From Poseidonibacter parvus (GTDB taxonomy: Bacteria; Campylobacterota; Campylobacteria; Campylobacterales; Arcobacteraceae), in the NCBI RefSeq assembly GCF_001956695.1, contig NZ_CP019070.1, positions 1,488,001-1,552,000 on the forward strand: 64,000 nt of DNA, in the 5' to 3' direction. The position numbers and the translations under genes are program-made. Below, piece after piece: positions 1-9,404 of the stretch (position 1 is the stretch's first letter; each line of letters begins with the position of its first letter). Under the pieces are notes generated by a model. It was given only the letters and a program-made list of their open reading frames with translations, was not told the origin of the DNA and made no database searches.

Positions 1-1095
1 CTCTGTTGCTAATGCAGAAAAAGCTTTTGATGCGACACCTGTATGAGATTTCATTCCAACACCGACAATTGAAACTTTACAAATATTTTCATTGTAATCA
101 ATATTTTTAGATTGACTTTTGAATTTTTCCATTACGCTTTTACATAATGTAAAATCAGTTGTAGGAATAGTAAAATCTAAATCAGTTGTACCATCAAGTC
201 CTCTTGTTTGAACTATCATATCAACATTAATATCAGCATCAGCTAATGATGTAAAGATTGATGCAGCAATGCCAGGCTTATCAGTTACTCCGTACATACC
301 AACTCTTATTTGATTTCTATCTAATGCGATTCCACTTACAACTGGTTTTTCCATAATATTCTCTTCCTTTGTTATTAACGTACCTTCAACTTCTGGAGTG
401 AAGCTAGATCTTGATACTAAATTTACATTTAATTTCTTAGCCATTTCTACTGATCTATTTTGTAAAACTTTTGCTCCTAGTGAAGCTAATTCTAACATTT
501 CATCATAAGAAATTTTTTCTAGTTTTTTTGCTTTTGGTTCAATTCTTGGGTCTGTTGTGTAAATACCATCAACGTCAGTATATATTTCACAAATATCAGC
601 TTGTATAGCGCCTGCAATTGCAACAGCAGATAAGTCACTTCCACCACGTCCAAGTGTTGAAACTCTATTCGTATTAATTGTAACACCTTGAAAACCTGCA
701 ACAATTACAGTTTTACCTTCACTAATAGCATTTTTAAGATTTGTAGTATCAATATCTTCTATTCTTGCTTTTGTATGAGCTTCATCTGTAATAATTCCAG
801 CTTCTCTACCACTCATTGAAGTTGTTTTATAACCTTGTTCATTTAAAGCAATTGATAATAGTGCTGAAGTAACTCGCTCACCTGAACTTAATAACATATC
901 CATTTCAGCAGGATTTGCTTCTTTTGAAAAACTTTCCGCATATTCAATTAATTTATTAGTCTCACCACTCATTGCAGAAACTACAGCAATAACATCATGA
1001 CCTTCATCTTTAATTTTCTTTATAATATTTGCTACATTTTGGATTCTCTCAAGTGTTCCTACACTTGTTCCACCAAATTTTAATACTTTTAACAT
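1..1095 (-). CDS. lysC: Aspartate kinase, partial (C-terminal end outside the window)
   Basis: Phosphorylates L-aspartate with ATP, the first step of the lysine, threonine and methionine (and diaminopimelate) pathway in the cytoplasm. Translating the minus strand from the ATG at 1095 gives an open frame of 365 codons to the window edge. It begins MLKVLKFGGTSVG, the KFGGTS nucleotide-binding motif, and carries a GRGGSD motif near the middle. Two regulatory ACT-type regions follow (around the sequence GIALDRNQIRVGMYGV and after it). About 35-40 residues are missing compared with the usual 400-residue enzyme. rppH ends 17 bases upstream, so the two are probably one transcript, as in other Campylobacterota. 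Identification is secure. Confidence 0.96.
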   Translation of the reverse strand, partial: MLKVLKFGGTSVGTLERIQNVANIIKKIKDEGHDVIAVVSAMSGETNKLIEYAESFSKEANPAEMDMLLSSGERVTSALLSIALNEQGYKTTSMSGREAGIITDEAHTKARIEDIDTTNLKNAISEGKTVIVAGFQGVTINTNRVSTLGRGGSDLSAVAIAGAIQADICEIYTDVDGIYTTDPRIEPKAKKLEKISYDEMLELASLGAKVLQNRSVEMAKKLNVNLVSRSSFTPEVEGTLITKEENIMEKPVVSGIALDRNQIRVGMYGVTDKPGIAASIFTSLADADINVDMIVQTRGLDGTTDLDFTIPTTDFTLCKSVMEKFKSQSKNIDYNENICKVSIVGVGMKSHTGVASKAFSALATE

Positions 1096-1112
1096 TTATT
1101 CATCAATCCTTT

Positions 1113-1607
1113 TTAAATATAACCTTCACTTTTAAAATATTTTATAACTTGTTTGTATACTGTTCTTTTAAAGAAAGTTATATAATCATAAATATTTTTT
1201 GTTGGTACAAACTTGAATTCACTGAATTCTGGTATTTCAGTTTCAATATTTATTTTTGCACCTTTTTTTAACTTTACTAAATAATATTTTTGTATTTGTC
1301 CATCATACGGTTGCATCTTTTTTGCAATTGCTGGAGGGAAATCATAAGAAACCCATTTTGGATATTCTGCAATAATTTCCACATCTCCTGTTCCAATTTC
1401 TTCTTCAAGCTCTCTATACAAAGCTTCCTTAGGTGTTTCACCTTCGTCAATTCCACCTTGTGGAAATTGCCATGCATTATCTACATCTGTTCGTGAAGCA
1501 ATAAATATTTCACATGTATGTGGGTATTTAGCTGATAGTACAATCGCTGCTACATTAGGTCTGTAATTTTTGGTATTATCTTTTGTGATTTCATTTTTAT
1601 CAGTCAT
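1113..1607 (-). CDS. rppH: RNA pyrophosphohydrolase (Nudix)
   Basis: Removes pyrophosphate from the 5' end of triphosphorylated RNA or hydrolyses dinucleoside polyphosphates; older annotations call it NudH. The 164-residue protein has a complete Nudix box at residues 51-73 (GGIDEGE, then REL and EE with glycine 72). Flanking motifs typical of the RppH group are WQFPQGG before the box and a KWVSYDFP-type segment after it. Length is normal for the family. It sits directly upstream of lysC on the same strand and is divergent from hemW, with only 55 bases between the two starts. Confidence 0.93.
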   Translation of the reverse strand: MTDKNEITKDNTKNYRPNVAAIVLSAKYPHTCEIFIASRTDVDNAWQFPQGGIDEGETPKEALYRELEEEIGTGDVEIIAEYPKWVSYDFPPAIAKKMQPYDGQIQKYYLVKLKKGAKINIETEIPEFSEFKFVPTKNIYDYITFFKRTVYKQVIKYFKSEGYI

Positions 1608-1662
1608 AAATATATTTTCCCTTATAATTAGCCAAAGATTTTACAAAAAATAGGATTAAAAA

Positions 1663-2730
1663 TTGCTTTTATACATACATATACCTTTTTGTGACAGTAA
1701 ATGTTTTTACTGCGCATTCAATTCATATACAGATAAGTTTCATTTAAAACAAGAGTATATGAAAGCTTTAAAATTACAATTAAAAACAGAATTAAATAAT
1801 TATGTAAAAAAACATAATAAACAAATAGAAACAGTTTTTATAGGTGGTGGAACACCATCATGCATCAAACATCATGAATATAAAGAAGTATTTGAAATAT
1901 TCAAACCTTACTTAATTGAAGGTGCTGAAATCACAACAGAAGCAAACCCAAATTCTGCCTCATATGAGTGGCTAGAAAATATGTACAATTATGGAGTAAC
2001 AAGAGTTAGTTTTGGAGTACAAAGTTTTAATAATGACAAACTAAAATTCTTAGGTCGTTCGCATAATAATAAAAGTGCTTTAAAAGCTATACAAAATGCA
2101 AATAGTATTGGTTTTAATGGTATTAATTGTGATATAATCTATGGAGTTCAAGGAGATACATTAGAAAGTATGAAAGAAGATTTTAAACAAGCTTTTGAAC
2201 TTCCTATTACACACTTAAGTGCTTATTCTTTAACTATTGAAGAAGGTACAAAATTCTTTGATAGATCTTCAGTAAAAATTGATGACGAAGAGCTTTCTTA
2301 TGAAATATTTGATTATATTAATGAACATGGTTTTAAGCAATATGAAATATCAAATTTTGCAAAAGAAAAAAAATATGAATCAAAACATAACTATGGGTAT
2401 TGGGAACATAAAGAATATTTAGGAATAGGTGCAGGTGCTGTTGGTTATGTTGATAATCAAAGATATTATCCTATAAAAAGCATTGAAGAATATATAAAAA
2501 ATCCATTCAATATGGAGTATGAACCAATAAGCCAAGAAGATATAAAAACAGAAAAAATACTACTAGGATTTAGATGCTCAAATGGTGTTGAATTATCACT
2601 TTTTACACAAGATGAGTTAGAAAAAGTAGAACATTTAGTACAAGAAGACAAAGTTTTAATACAAAATAATAGAATTTATAATAAAAACTTTTTATTATCT
2701 GATGAATTAGCTTTATATATATTAGGATAA
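1663..2730 (+). CDS. hemW: Radical SAM heme chaperone HemW (coproporphyrinogen oxidase-like)
   Basis: A radical SAM protein of the HemN/HemW group. HemW members bind heme and insert it into client proteins, rather than oxidising coproporphyrinogen. The N-terminus has the CxxxCxxC cluster motif (C10, C14, C17), followed by a GGGTPS S-adenosylmethionine-binding segment. The HNxxYW motif (HNYGYW), a HemW hallmark, lies in the second half. The 355-residue length favours HemW over the longer HemN. The start is TTG, preceded by an AGGATT ribosome site at about 1652; no ATG upstream fits. First gene of a rightward group that includes prmC and prlC. Confidence 0.9.
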   Translation: MLLYIHIPFCDSKCFYCAFNSYTDKFHLKQEYMKALKLQLKTELNNYVKKHNKQIETVFIGGGTPSCIKHHEYKEVFEIFKPYLIEGAEITTEANPNSASYEWLENMYNYGVTRVSFGVQSFNNDKLKFLGRSHNNKSALKAIQNANSIGFNGINCDIIYGVQGDTLESMKEDFKQAFELPITHLSAYSLTIEEGTKFFDRSSVKIDDEELSYEIFDYINEHGFKQYEISNFAKEKKYESKHNYGYWEHKEYLGIGAGAVGYVDNQRYYPIKSIEEYIKNPFNMEYEPISQEDIKTEKILLGFRCSNGVELSLFTQDELEKVEHLVQEDKVLIQNNRIYNKNFLLSDELALYILG

Positions 2731-2787
2731 ATGTTAATTCATAATAGTTTAACTATAATAACAAGTTTAAAAAAGGTTTAATAATAA

Positions 2788-3615
2788 ATGACAATAAAAG
2801 ATACAGTTAGAAAATATGCAAATGATTTAAAGTTTGTAACTCATATTCCAGCTAAAGAAGTTGAAATATTAATGATGTATTTATTAGATAAAAATACTAT
2901 CTGGTTACATATGAATTATAATAAGCAGTTTGATAAAGAACAAGAACTAGCAAAACTTGTAAAAAAAAGAGCCCAAGATTATCCTATAGAGTATTTAACA
3001 AACAAAGCTTCATTTTATGGTGAGACTTTTATTGTAAAAGAGGGTGTTTTAATACCAAGACCAGAAACAGAACTATTAATAGACAATGCACTTGAAATAT
3101 TAAAAGATAAAAAAGAAACAGTACATGTTCTTGAAATTGGTACTGGTTCAGGAATAATATCTGTGATGTTAGCTTTATTAATAAAAGATATAAAGATAAT
3201 TGCAGTAGATATAAACGAAAAAGCGCTAGAATTAGCAAAACAAAACGCAATAAAACATAATGTTGACGATAAAATAGAATTTAGGTTAAGTAATTTATAT
3301 GAAAATATAAATGAAACAAATATAGATTTAACTATTTCAAACCCTCCTTATATTGCAAATGATTATGACTTACCAAAAAATGTAGCTTATGAACCGTCAA
3401 ATGCTTTATTTGGTGGAAATATTGGTGATGAGTTATTAAAAGATATAATAAAACAAACAGATGAACGAAATATCGAATATTTACTTTGTGAAATGGGTTA
3501 TGATCAAAAAAATCCATTGTCGCAGTATTTAGAAGAGTTTAATACAAAAAGTTTTACTTTCTATCAAGACTATGAAAAGTTTGATAGAGGATTTACAATA
3601 CAATTTAAAAAATAA
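2788..3615 (+). CDS. prmC: Peptide chain release factor N5-glutamine methyltransferase
   Basis: Methylates the glutamine of the GGQ motif in release factors RF1 and RF2, using S-adenosylmethionine. The 275-residue protein shows an N-terminal helical domain, then the Rossmann methyltransferase fold with VLEIGTGSGIISV as SAM motif I. The catalytic NPPY motif (ISNPPYIAN) follows. Length is typical. The start ATG has an AAAGG ribosome site about 15 bases upstream in the run AAAAAAGG. It ends 15 bases before prlC, so the two probably share a transcript. Confidence 0.94.
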   Translation: MTIKDTVRKYANDLKFVTHIPAKEVEILMMYLLDKNTIWLHMNYNKQFDKEQELAKLVKKRAQDYPIEYLTNKASFYGETFIVKEGVLIPRPETELLIDNALEILKDKKETVHVLEIGTGSGIISVMLALLIKDIKIIAVDINEKALELAKQNAIKHNVDDKIEFRLSNLYENINETNIDLTISNPPYIANDYDLPKNVAYEPSNALFGGNIGDELLKDIIKQTDERNIEYLLCEMGYDQKNPLSQYLEEFNTKSFTFYQDYEKFDRGFTIQFKK

Positions 3616-3630
3616 AAAGGATTATATAAA

Positions 3631-5598
3631 ATGTTTAAAGAATTTAATTTAGAAAAGTTAACTGATTCAAAAGTATTATTAGAAAAGCTTTTAGATCAAT
3701 CAAAAAATGAAATATTAGAATTAATGGAAATAGAAAATAAAACTTATGAAAATTTTGTTATGCCATATCAAGAAATAGGGGAGAGTATTAACAATTTTGT
3801 TACTCCTATATTTCATATAGATTCTGTTAAAAATTCAGAAACTACAGGAAAAGTTTATGAAGAATGTCTTCCAGTTTTATCAAAATATGAAACTTGGATA
3901 TCTCAAAATGATGATGTTTTTAAGGCTTTAAAAGATATACAGTCTAACTGTAAAACTACTTTAAACGATATACAAAATAAAGTATTAGAAAATGAAATAA
4001 GAGACTTCAAACTTTCAGGTTCACATTTAGATGATGCAAAGAAAAAAAGATTAGAAGATATAAATTTAACTCTTAGCGAGTTATCTCATAAGTTCTCACA
4101 AAATCTTTTAAATGCAACTAATAGTTTTGAAATGATTGTAGAAGATAAAGAAGATGTAAAAGAAATACCTAGCTCTGATTTAGAATTAGCAGCATTCGAA
4201 GAAGATGATAAGACTAAATATAAATTTAATTTACAATTTCCTTCTTATATGGCTTATATGACTTATGGAACATCAAGAGAAAAAAGAGAAGAACTTTATA
4301 AAGCTTTTTGTACAAGAGCACCGGAGAATGGAAAGATAATTGAACAAATACTAATTTTAAAAAATGAAAAAGTAAAAATATTAGGATTTAACTCTTATTC
4401 TGAATACTCTTTAGAGACAAAAATGGCTTCAAAAGAAGAAGAAGTAGTTTCGTTCTTAGAAGAATTAGGTCACAAGGGTAAGAAAAAAGCAGGTGAAGAG
4501 CTGAATGAAATTAAAGAACTAGCATTAAAAGATGGTGTAAGTGATTTTAGATCTTCTGATATGTCTTATTATTCTGAAAAACTAAAGAAAGCTAAATATG
4601 ATTTAGATGAAGAGTATTATAGACCTTATTTTGAGCAAACATCTGTATTAGATGGTTTCTTTGATTTTTTACATCAAATGTTTGATGTAAAATTTGTTCA
4701 AGTTGATACTAAAGCATGGGATGAGAAAGTAAAAGTATATGATCTTTTAACGAATGAAAAACAAACTGCACGAATTTATATAGATTTAGAAGCTAGAAAA
4801 GATAAAAGAGGTGGAGCTTGGATGAATAGCTGGCATTCACACTATTCTAATAGTAAAGGCGAAGAACAACTTCCTACAGCTTTTATTGTTTGTAATTTTC
4901 CTCAGTCAACTAAAACTACACCATCTTTATTAAGACATTCTGATGTTGTTACACTATTTCATGAAATGGGACATGCCTTACATCATTTATTAAGTGATAT
5001 AAAAGAACCTTATGTAAGTGGTATTTCTGGAGTTGCTTGGGATACAGTTGAGTTTCCATCACAGTTTTTAGAATACTTTTCTTATGATAAAGAAGTGTTA
5101 AAACTTTTTGCTAAACATTACAAGACTAAAGAGGTTCTAGATGATGAAGCTATTGAAAAGATTATCAAAGCTAAGAACTTCCAATCATCGCTTGCACTTG
5201 TACGACAAATAGAATTAGCTTTGTTTGACTTTAAACTATATCAAGACTTATACAAAACTGAAGAAGAAGTGCAAAATGTACTAGATAAAGTAAGAGCAGA
5301 ATTTTCACCAATGATTCCACCTTCATATAACAAATTCCAAAATGGATTTTCTCATATTTTTGCAGGTGGATATGCAGCTGGATATTACTCATACAAGTGG
5401 GCTGAAGTACTAAGTGCCGATGCATTTTATATGTTTATTGATTCAAAAAATATTTTCAATAAAGAGCTTGCTTTAAAATATAAAGAAACTATATTATCTA
5501 AAGGTGGATCAAAAAATATGGATGAATTATTCTATAATTTTGCACAAAGAAAGCCAAGTGTTGATTCTTTATTAAAAATTGATGGAATTATTAGCTAA
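3631..5598 (+). CDS. prlC: M3-family zinc oligopeptidase (oligopeptidase A-like)
   Basis: A cytoplasmic zinc endopeptidase that degrades short peptides, including cleaved signal peptides in other bacteria. The 655-residue protein carries the M3 zinc motif HEMGH (LFHEMGHALHHLL). Downstream is the conserved segment VSGISGVAWDTVEFPSQF, which closely matches the oligopeptidase A/PrlC branch. No signal peptide is visible. The ribosome site AAGGATT lies just upstream of the ATG. PepF-type members of M3 are a less likely alternative. Confidence 0.9.
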   Translation: MFKEFNLEKLTDSKVLLEKLLDQSKNEILELMEIENKTYENFVMPYQEIGESINNFVTPIFHIDSVKNSETTGKVYEECLPVLSKYETWISQNDDVFKALKDIQSNCKTTLNDIQNKVLENEIRDFKLSGSHLDDAKKKRLEDINLTLSELSHKFSQNLLNATNSFEMIVEDKEDVKEIPSSDLELAAFEEDDKTKYKFNLQFPSYMAYMTYGTSREKREELYKAFCTRAPENGKIIEQILILKNEKVKILGFNSYSEYSLETKMASKEEEVVSFLEELGHKGKKKAGEELNEIKELALKDGVSDFRSSDMSYYSEKLKKAKYDLDEEYYRPYFEQTSVLDGFFDFLHQMFDVKFVQVDTKAWDEKVKVYDLLTNEKQTARIYIDLEARKDKRGGAWMNSWHSHYSNSKGEEQLPTAFIVCNFPQSTKTTPSLLRHSDVVTLFHEMGHALHHLLSDIKEPYVSGISGVAWDTVEFPSQFLEYFSYDKEVLKLFAKHYKTKEVLDDEAIEKIIKAKNFQSSLALVRQIELALFDFKLYQDLYKTEEEVQNVLDKVRAEFSPMIPPSYNKFQNGFSHIFAGGYAAGYYSYKWAEVLSADAFYMFIDSKNIFNKELALKYKETILSKGGSKNMDELFYNFAQRKPSVDSLLKIDGIIS

Positions 5599-5649
5599 AT
5601 TTTGTAATAATAACGAACTAATAATAATATCAACAAGGATTAAATACAA

Positions 5650-6156
5650 ATGACAAATGCAGAAACAATTTCAAAACTAAACAATGCTTTAAATACACTA
5701 ATTAAAGCTTATGAAGAACTTGAATTAAAAAATACTAAATTAGAGACAAAGATAACTGAACTAGAAGATGAAATTCTTGATCTTGAAACAGTTAAAGAAG
5801 ATTTAGAATTAAATGTAAACGACTTTAAAACTAATACAGAAGAAGATAATTCTAATATTTCTTCAATGTTAGGAAAAATTGAAGGTTTACTAAATAAAAA
5901 AGTATCAAATAATGATATTACAAATGATTCATCAAGCACTAGTGAAGAAAAGAAAACTGTAGAAGACTCAGATAAAGAAGAAAGCAAAGAAGAAAAGAAA
6001 GAAGATGAACCTTTAGGTGGTTTATATAATTCAAATAACAAAACTTCTCAAAATGATGTAAGTAGTAATAAAGAAGAAAAAAACGAAGAAAAACAAGAAG
6101 ATAATAAAATCGATTTAAATAGAATGGCTTCACTATTAAATGGATTTAATAATTAA
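5650..6156 (+). CDS. Unknown coiled-coil, acidic protein
   Basis: I do not recognise this 168-residue protein. Residues 1-60 form a strongly heptad-like, charged helix rich in L, E and K, probably a coiled coil. The rest is low-complexity and very acidic, with runs of E, K, S, D and N, and ends in a short hydrophobic tail (IDLNRMASLLNGFNN). No signal peptide or membrane segment is visible. It has a good ribosome site (AAGGATTAAATACAA before the ATG) and lies 51 bases after prlC and 11 bases before the next gene. It is a real gene by spacing and codon use; its function is open. Confidence 0.75.
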   Translation: MTNAETISKLNNALNTLIKAYEELELKNTKLETKITELEDEILDLETVKEDLELNVNDFKTNTEEDNSNISSMLGKIEGLLNKKVSNNDITNDSSSTSEEKKTVEDSDKEESKEEKKEDEPLGGLYNSNNKTSQNDVSSNKEEKNEEKQEDNKIDLNRMASLLNGFNN

Positions 6157-6167
6157 AAAAGAGAATA

Positions 6168-6446
6168 ATGATTACATTATTAAATAAAATATCTTTGTAT
6201 AATACTTTTGGTGTTGATAATTTTAACTCAATAGAAGGTGCTATTAATAATATGGCACCTTCAATGGTAGAGTACTATTTATCGGACTTAAGCCAAGATG
6301 CAGAAGATATATATTTAAATAAAAGAGAGATAGAAAATAGTCTTTTTATAGGGGATTATAGTTTATACATAGATTATAATGATAATATCTATTTAGAATT
6401 AGACAACATTGAAAACTCATCTTATGAAACTGCCTCTTTTTGGTAA
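6168..6446 (+). CDS. Small protein of unknown function
   Basis: A 92-residue acidic protein rich in N, D, Y and E with no motif I recognise. It begins 11 bases after the preceding coiled-coil gene, with an AAAAAGAG stretch as a plausible ribosome site, so the two are probably translated from one message. It ends 12 bases before the converging xerH stop codon. No membrane segment or signal peptide is evident. Confidence 0.65.
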   Translation: MITLLNKISLYNTFGVDNFNSIEGAINNMAPSMVEYYLSDLSQDAEDIYLNKREIENSLFIGDYSLYIDYNDNIYLELDNIENSSYETASFW

Positions 6447-6458
6447 AAAATAATATCC

Positions 6459-7514
6459 TTAATCCATTAAATTAGTAGTTGCTCTTAACCTATCTTTATC
6501 AAAGTGTGTATATATTCTAGATGTATTTATATCTGCATGTCCTAGTGCTTCTTGTACTAAAATTAAATCATGATGTTTTTGATATAATAAAGTTGCAAAT
6601 GAGTGTCTTAACATATGAGCACCATTTTTTTCTTTTCTAATTCCTGCACTTATTAATATATTTTCAACAGTTCTACTTACATAACTTTGGGTTAATCTAT
6701 TTCCTTTTTGATTACATACTAATAAGTCATCATTACAAACACGCATATCAAGCCAATTATTTAAATCATTTTCTATAATTGAGGCTTTAATCATTACAAC
6801 TCGTGGTTTATTTCCTTTTCCTCTAATTTGAAGTAAATAAACATCATCTTCTTTAAACATGTCTTTTAATTTTAGATTTAACATCTCAGATACACGAATA
6901 CCTGTATAAATTATCATTTTGATGATAAGTCTGTTTCTATATGATGTTTTATCACTAAATTCATACTCATTAATAGCTATTAAAAATCTATTAATTTCAT
7001 CTTTATTCATAAAAGAGGGTAGTTTTGAACCAGAATTTCCTTTTAATCCTCCCCAATTTTTTAGCTCAATTTTAAACATATATGAATTACCATCTGTATT
7101 TTCATTTTGTTTGTCAATATAAGTAAAAAGTCCAAGTAGGGCAATTCTATGATTTTTCTTTGATGCATCTGATAGACCACTTGTTGAACTTGCTAAAAAA
7201 TCACTCAAGAGTTCTTCATCAATTTCTTTCATTGAAGCTAAACCTAAATTATTTAGAAAATTAAAAAGTTTTACTAAGGGATTAAAATATGTGTTAATTC
7301 CTGATAAACCAATGTTTCTTGCATCTTTCACTAATAATGTAAGTTCATTAATATTATTTGTACCAACAACTAATTTTTGTATTATAAGTGCTAGTTTTTC
7401 TTTATCATTAACTTGTCTATTTGATAGTGTAGTTAATTTATACCTTATAAAACGTTCAATCCAAAACAATAGTGTTCTATCAAAAGTATTAGAAAAGTCT
7501 AAATCATATCTCAT
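6459..7514 (-). CDS. xerH: Tyrosine recombinase XerH-type (chromosome dimer resolution)
   Basis: A site-specific recombinase that resolves chromosome dimers at dif; Campylobacterota use one recombinase (XerH) instead of XerC and XerD. The 351-residue protein has an N-terminal SAM-like core-binding domain. The C-terminal catalytic domain holds the first arginine in YTGIRVSEML, the HxxR box in HMLRHSFATL, the next histidine in EALGHADI and the tyrosine nucleophile in SRIYTHF. All catalytic residues are present. A palindromic dif-like site lies 53 bases upstream of its start. No integrase-associated cargo or tRNA junction is visible, which argues against a phage integrase. Confidence 0.9.
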   Translation of the reverse strand: MRYDLDFSNTFDRTLLFWIERFIRYKLTTLSNRQVNDKEKLALIIQKLVVGTNNINELTLLVKDARNIGLSGINTYFNPLVKLFNFLNNLGLASMKEIDEELLSDFLASSTSGLSDASKKNHRIALLGLFTYIDKQNENTDGNSYMFKIELKNWGGLKGNSGSKLPSFMNKDEINRFLIAINEYEFSDKTSYRNRLIIKMIIYTGIRVSEMLNLKLKDMFKEDDVYLLQIRGKGNKPRVVMIKASIIENDLNNWLDMRVCNDDLLVCNQKGNRLTQSYVSRTVENILISAGIRKEKNGAHMLRHSFATLLYQKHHDLILVQEALGHADINTSRIYTHFDKDRLRATTNLMD

Positions 7515-7566
7515 TTATAGCCTTTAAAAGTTTATATAAATACTATTATACTTTAATAAGTTTAAT

Positions 7567-7597
7567 TTAGTCTTGAAAACTATAATTTTCAAACTAA
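7567..7597. other. dif-like XerH recombination site, probable replication terminus
   Basis: Two inverted arms, TTAGTCTTGAAAA (7567-7579) and TTTTCAAACTAA (7586-7597), flank a 6-base centre CTATAA. The arms match when one extra base in the left arm is allowed. The layout (about 11-13 bp arms, 6-bp centre, directly upstream of xerH) is that of dif sites of Campylobacterota. Rightward genes end just to the left and leftward genes begin just to the right, as expected for converging replication forks. The base-level match to a published difH consensus was not checked. Confidence 0.8.
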
Positions 7598-7620
7598 TTA
7601 ATACATTACAAAATAGTCTT

Positions 7621-8694
7621 CTATTTTCTCTTTCCCTTAGAATAATCTATAATATACTCAGCTATATCATCTAAATGAATGATGTCTTTTATTGCACCTG
7701 CTTTAATTGCTTTTGCTGGCATTCCAAATACAACACAAGATTCTTCATTTTGTGCAAGAGTATAAACATTATTATCATACATATCTTTCATTGCAATCAT
7801 TCCATCATCACCCATACCAGTCATGATAACAGCCATTGCAGATGAACCAATTACATTGTTAACTGATCGAAATAATATATCTACGCTTGGTTTATGTTGA
7901 CTAACTTTTTTTGTGTCTAGTAATTTAGTTTTATACCCTAATCCACTTTTTTCAATACTTAAGTGCATATTTCCAGGAGCTAAATAAGCATGACCTTTTT
8001 CTAAAAGCATTCCATCTTTTGCCTCGTGAACATTTACTTCTGAGTTATCGTTTAATCTATGAGCAAATGAGTTTGAAAATCCATATGGTATGTGTTGAGT
8101 AATTAAAATAGGAGGTAAAGAAGAAGGAAGTTTCATAAATACTTTACATAAAGCTTCAACACCACCTGTTGAAGAACCTATTGCAATTAATTTACTTCCA
8201 TTACCTCTAATTGGTTTAGATGACATTACTTCATCTGGATGAATTTTATACTCTATTTCTTTATTATTAGTTTTTTTTACAATTAATGCTCTTGGTTTTT
8301 TTAAAGTATATCTTTTAAGTAAAAATGTTAAATTTAATAAGGTATCTTTTATTCTATGTTGAAAAGATTGCATAGATTCACCATTTTCAGGTTTAGGAAT
8401 AAAACCAACAGCTCCATCATCAAAAATATCATTACCTCTTACACCCTCACCTGACACAACAACAGCAGGCATAGGGTGGAGTCTCATTAAGTTTCTTAAG
8501 AAAGTTACTCCATCCATTTTAGGCATATTTATATCAATAGTAACTAAATCAGGTTCATATTGTTTAATTTTTTCTCTTGCATCATAGGCATCTACAGCCA
8601 TTGATATAACTTCAAATTCTTCAATATCATTAATCATATCTTTAATAATTCTTCTCATTGAAGCAGAATCATCAATAACTAAAACTGTATACAC
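7621..8694 (-). CDS. cheB: Chemotaxis methylesterase / glutamine deamidase CheB
   Basis: Removes methyl groups from chemoreceptor glutamates and so resets receptor signalling. Residues 1-120 are a receiver domain (DD near residues 8-9, phosphoacceptor in TIDINMPKMDG). The C-terminal methylesterase domain has the serine nucleophile in IGSSTGG, the histidine in ITQHIP and the aspartate in GMGDDG. The 357-residue length is normal for two-domain CheB. It is the last gene of the che operon; unlike C. jejuni CheB, which lacks a receiver, this one is full length and presumably activated by CheA phosphorylation. Confidence 0.95.
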   Translation of the reverse strand: MYTVLVIDDSASMRRIIKDMINDIEEFEVISMAVDAYDAREKIKQYEPDLVTIDINMPKMDGVTFLRNLMRLHPMPAVVVSGEGVRGNDIFDDGAVGFIPKPENGESMQSFQHRIKDTLLNLTFLLKRYTLKKPRALIVKKTNNKEIEYKIHPDEVMSSKPIRGNGSKLIAIGSSTGGVEALCKVFMKLPSSLPPILITQHIPYGFSNSFAHRLNDNSEVNVHEAKDGMLLEKGHAYLAPGNMHLSIEKSGLGYKTKLLDTKKVSQHKPSVDILFRSVNNVIGSSAMAVIMTGMGDDGMIAMKDMYDNNVYTLAQNEESCVVFGMPAKAIKAGAIKDIIHLDDIAEYIIDYSKGKRK

Positions 8695-8729
8695 TTATAT
8701 AGCCACCCTATTTATAAATCTCTAATTTT

Positions 8730-9404
8730 TTAGAAAAGTTCAATTTCCATTTCTGGTTCTTGTTTTTCTTCCATTCCAAATAAGTCAACAGCACCAACAT
8801 ATTCTTTGATAACAGGAGCTTTTGTAATCTCTTTTTGTAATGATTTCTCTTCAGATGCAATTTTACTATCTGTTTCACTTTTTTGAGTTACTTTAATAAA
8901 AGTTTCAAATTCATTTGCTAATAAAATCAACCTACCATGTTCACCACGTGTATGTTCACTAACTAATTGAAAACCTTCTGATTTACAAAAATCTTTAGCA
9001 AACTCTACATTTCTATGCCCTATTGACTGTGATGACATATTAAGTTGCATGATATCAGCACCACCTGATATTTTTGCAACCATATTATTTTTATTACAGC
9101 CTAGTTTATACATTTCATTAAGCATTGCTTCAACAGAATAAAGACCATATTTCATATCATCATTACTATTATTTGTTGCCGGAAGTAAAAAATGGTTCAT
9201 TCCTTTTATTTTACTTACTTTATCAAAAAACATAATGGCTACACATGAGCCTAATAATGTTTTAAAAGCAATTTCTTCAACATCATTACCAACAGCAAAT
9301 TCTCCACCAATTACAGTGTGTGTTGATAGACCTTTAGTTTTTTGTGTAAATCTTATAGAAGACGTTTTTTCAATACTTCCATCTTTATGTCCAATAATAA
9401 TCAA
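8730..9404 (-). CDS. cheD: Chemoreceptor glutamine deamidase CheD
   Basis: Deamidates glutamines in chemoreceptors. The 224-residue protein has the CheD cysteine in LLGSCVAIMFFD and the histidine in GMNHFLLP. A later KISGGADI segment belongs to the same domain. The last 60 or so residues are an acidic low-complexity tail beyond the usual 150-170 residue domain. Its start overlaps the end of cheR by 4 bases (ATGA), indicating translational coupling. The window has no cheC, the usual partner. Confidence 0.92.
   Translation of the reverse strand: MIIIGHKDGSIEKTSSIRFTQKTKGLSTHTVIGGEFAVGNDVEEIAFKTLLGSCVAIMFFDKVSKIKGMNHFLLPATNNSNDDMKYGLYSVEAMLNEMYKLGCNKNNMVAKISGGADIMQLNMSSQSIGHRNVEFAKDFCKSEGFQLVSEHTRGEHGRLILLANEFETFIKVTQKSETDSKIASEEKSLQKEITKAPVIKEYVGAVDLFGMEEKQEPEMEIELF

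Noticed and set aside
6459-7514. xerH as a phage or island integrase
   Set aside because: No tRNA junction, direct repeats or cargo genes nearby, and a dif-like site lies upstream.
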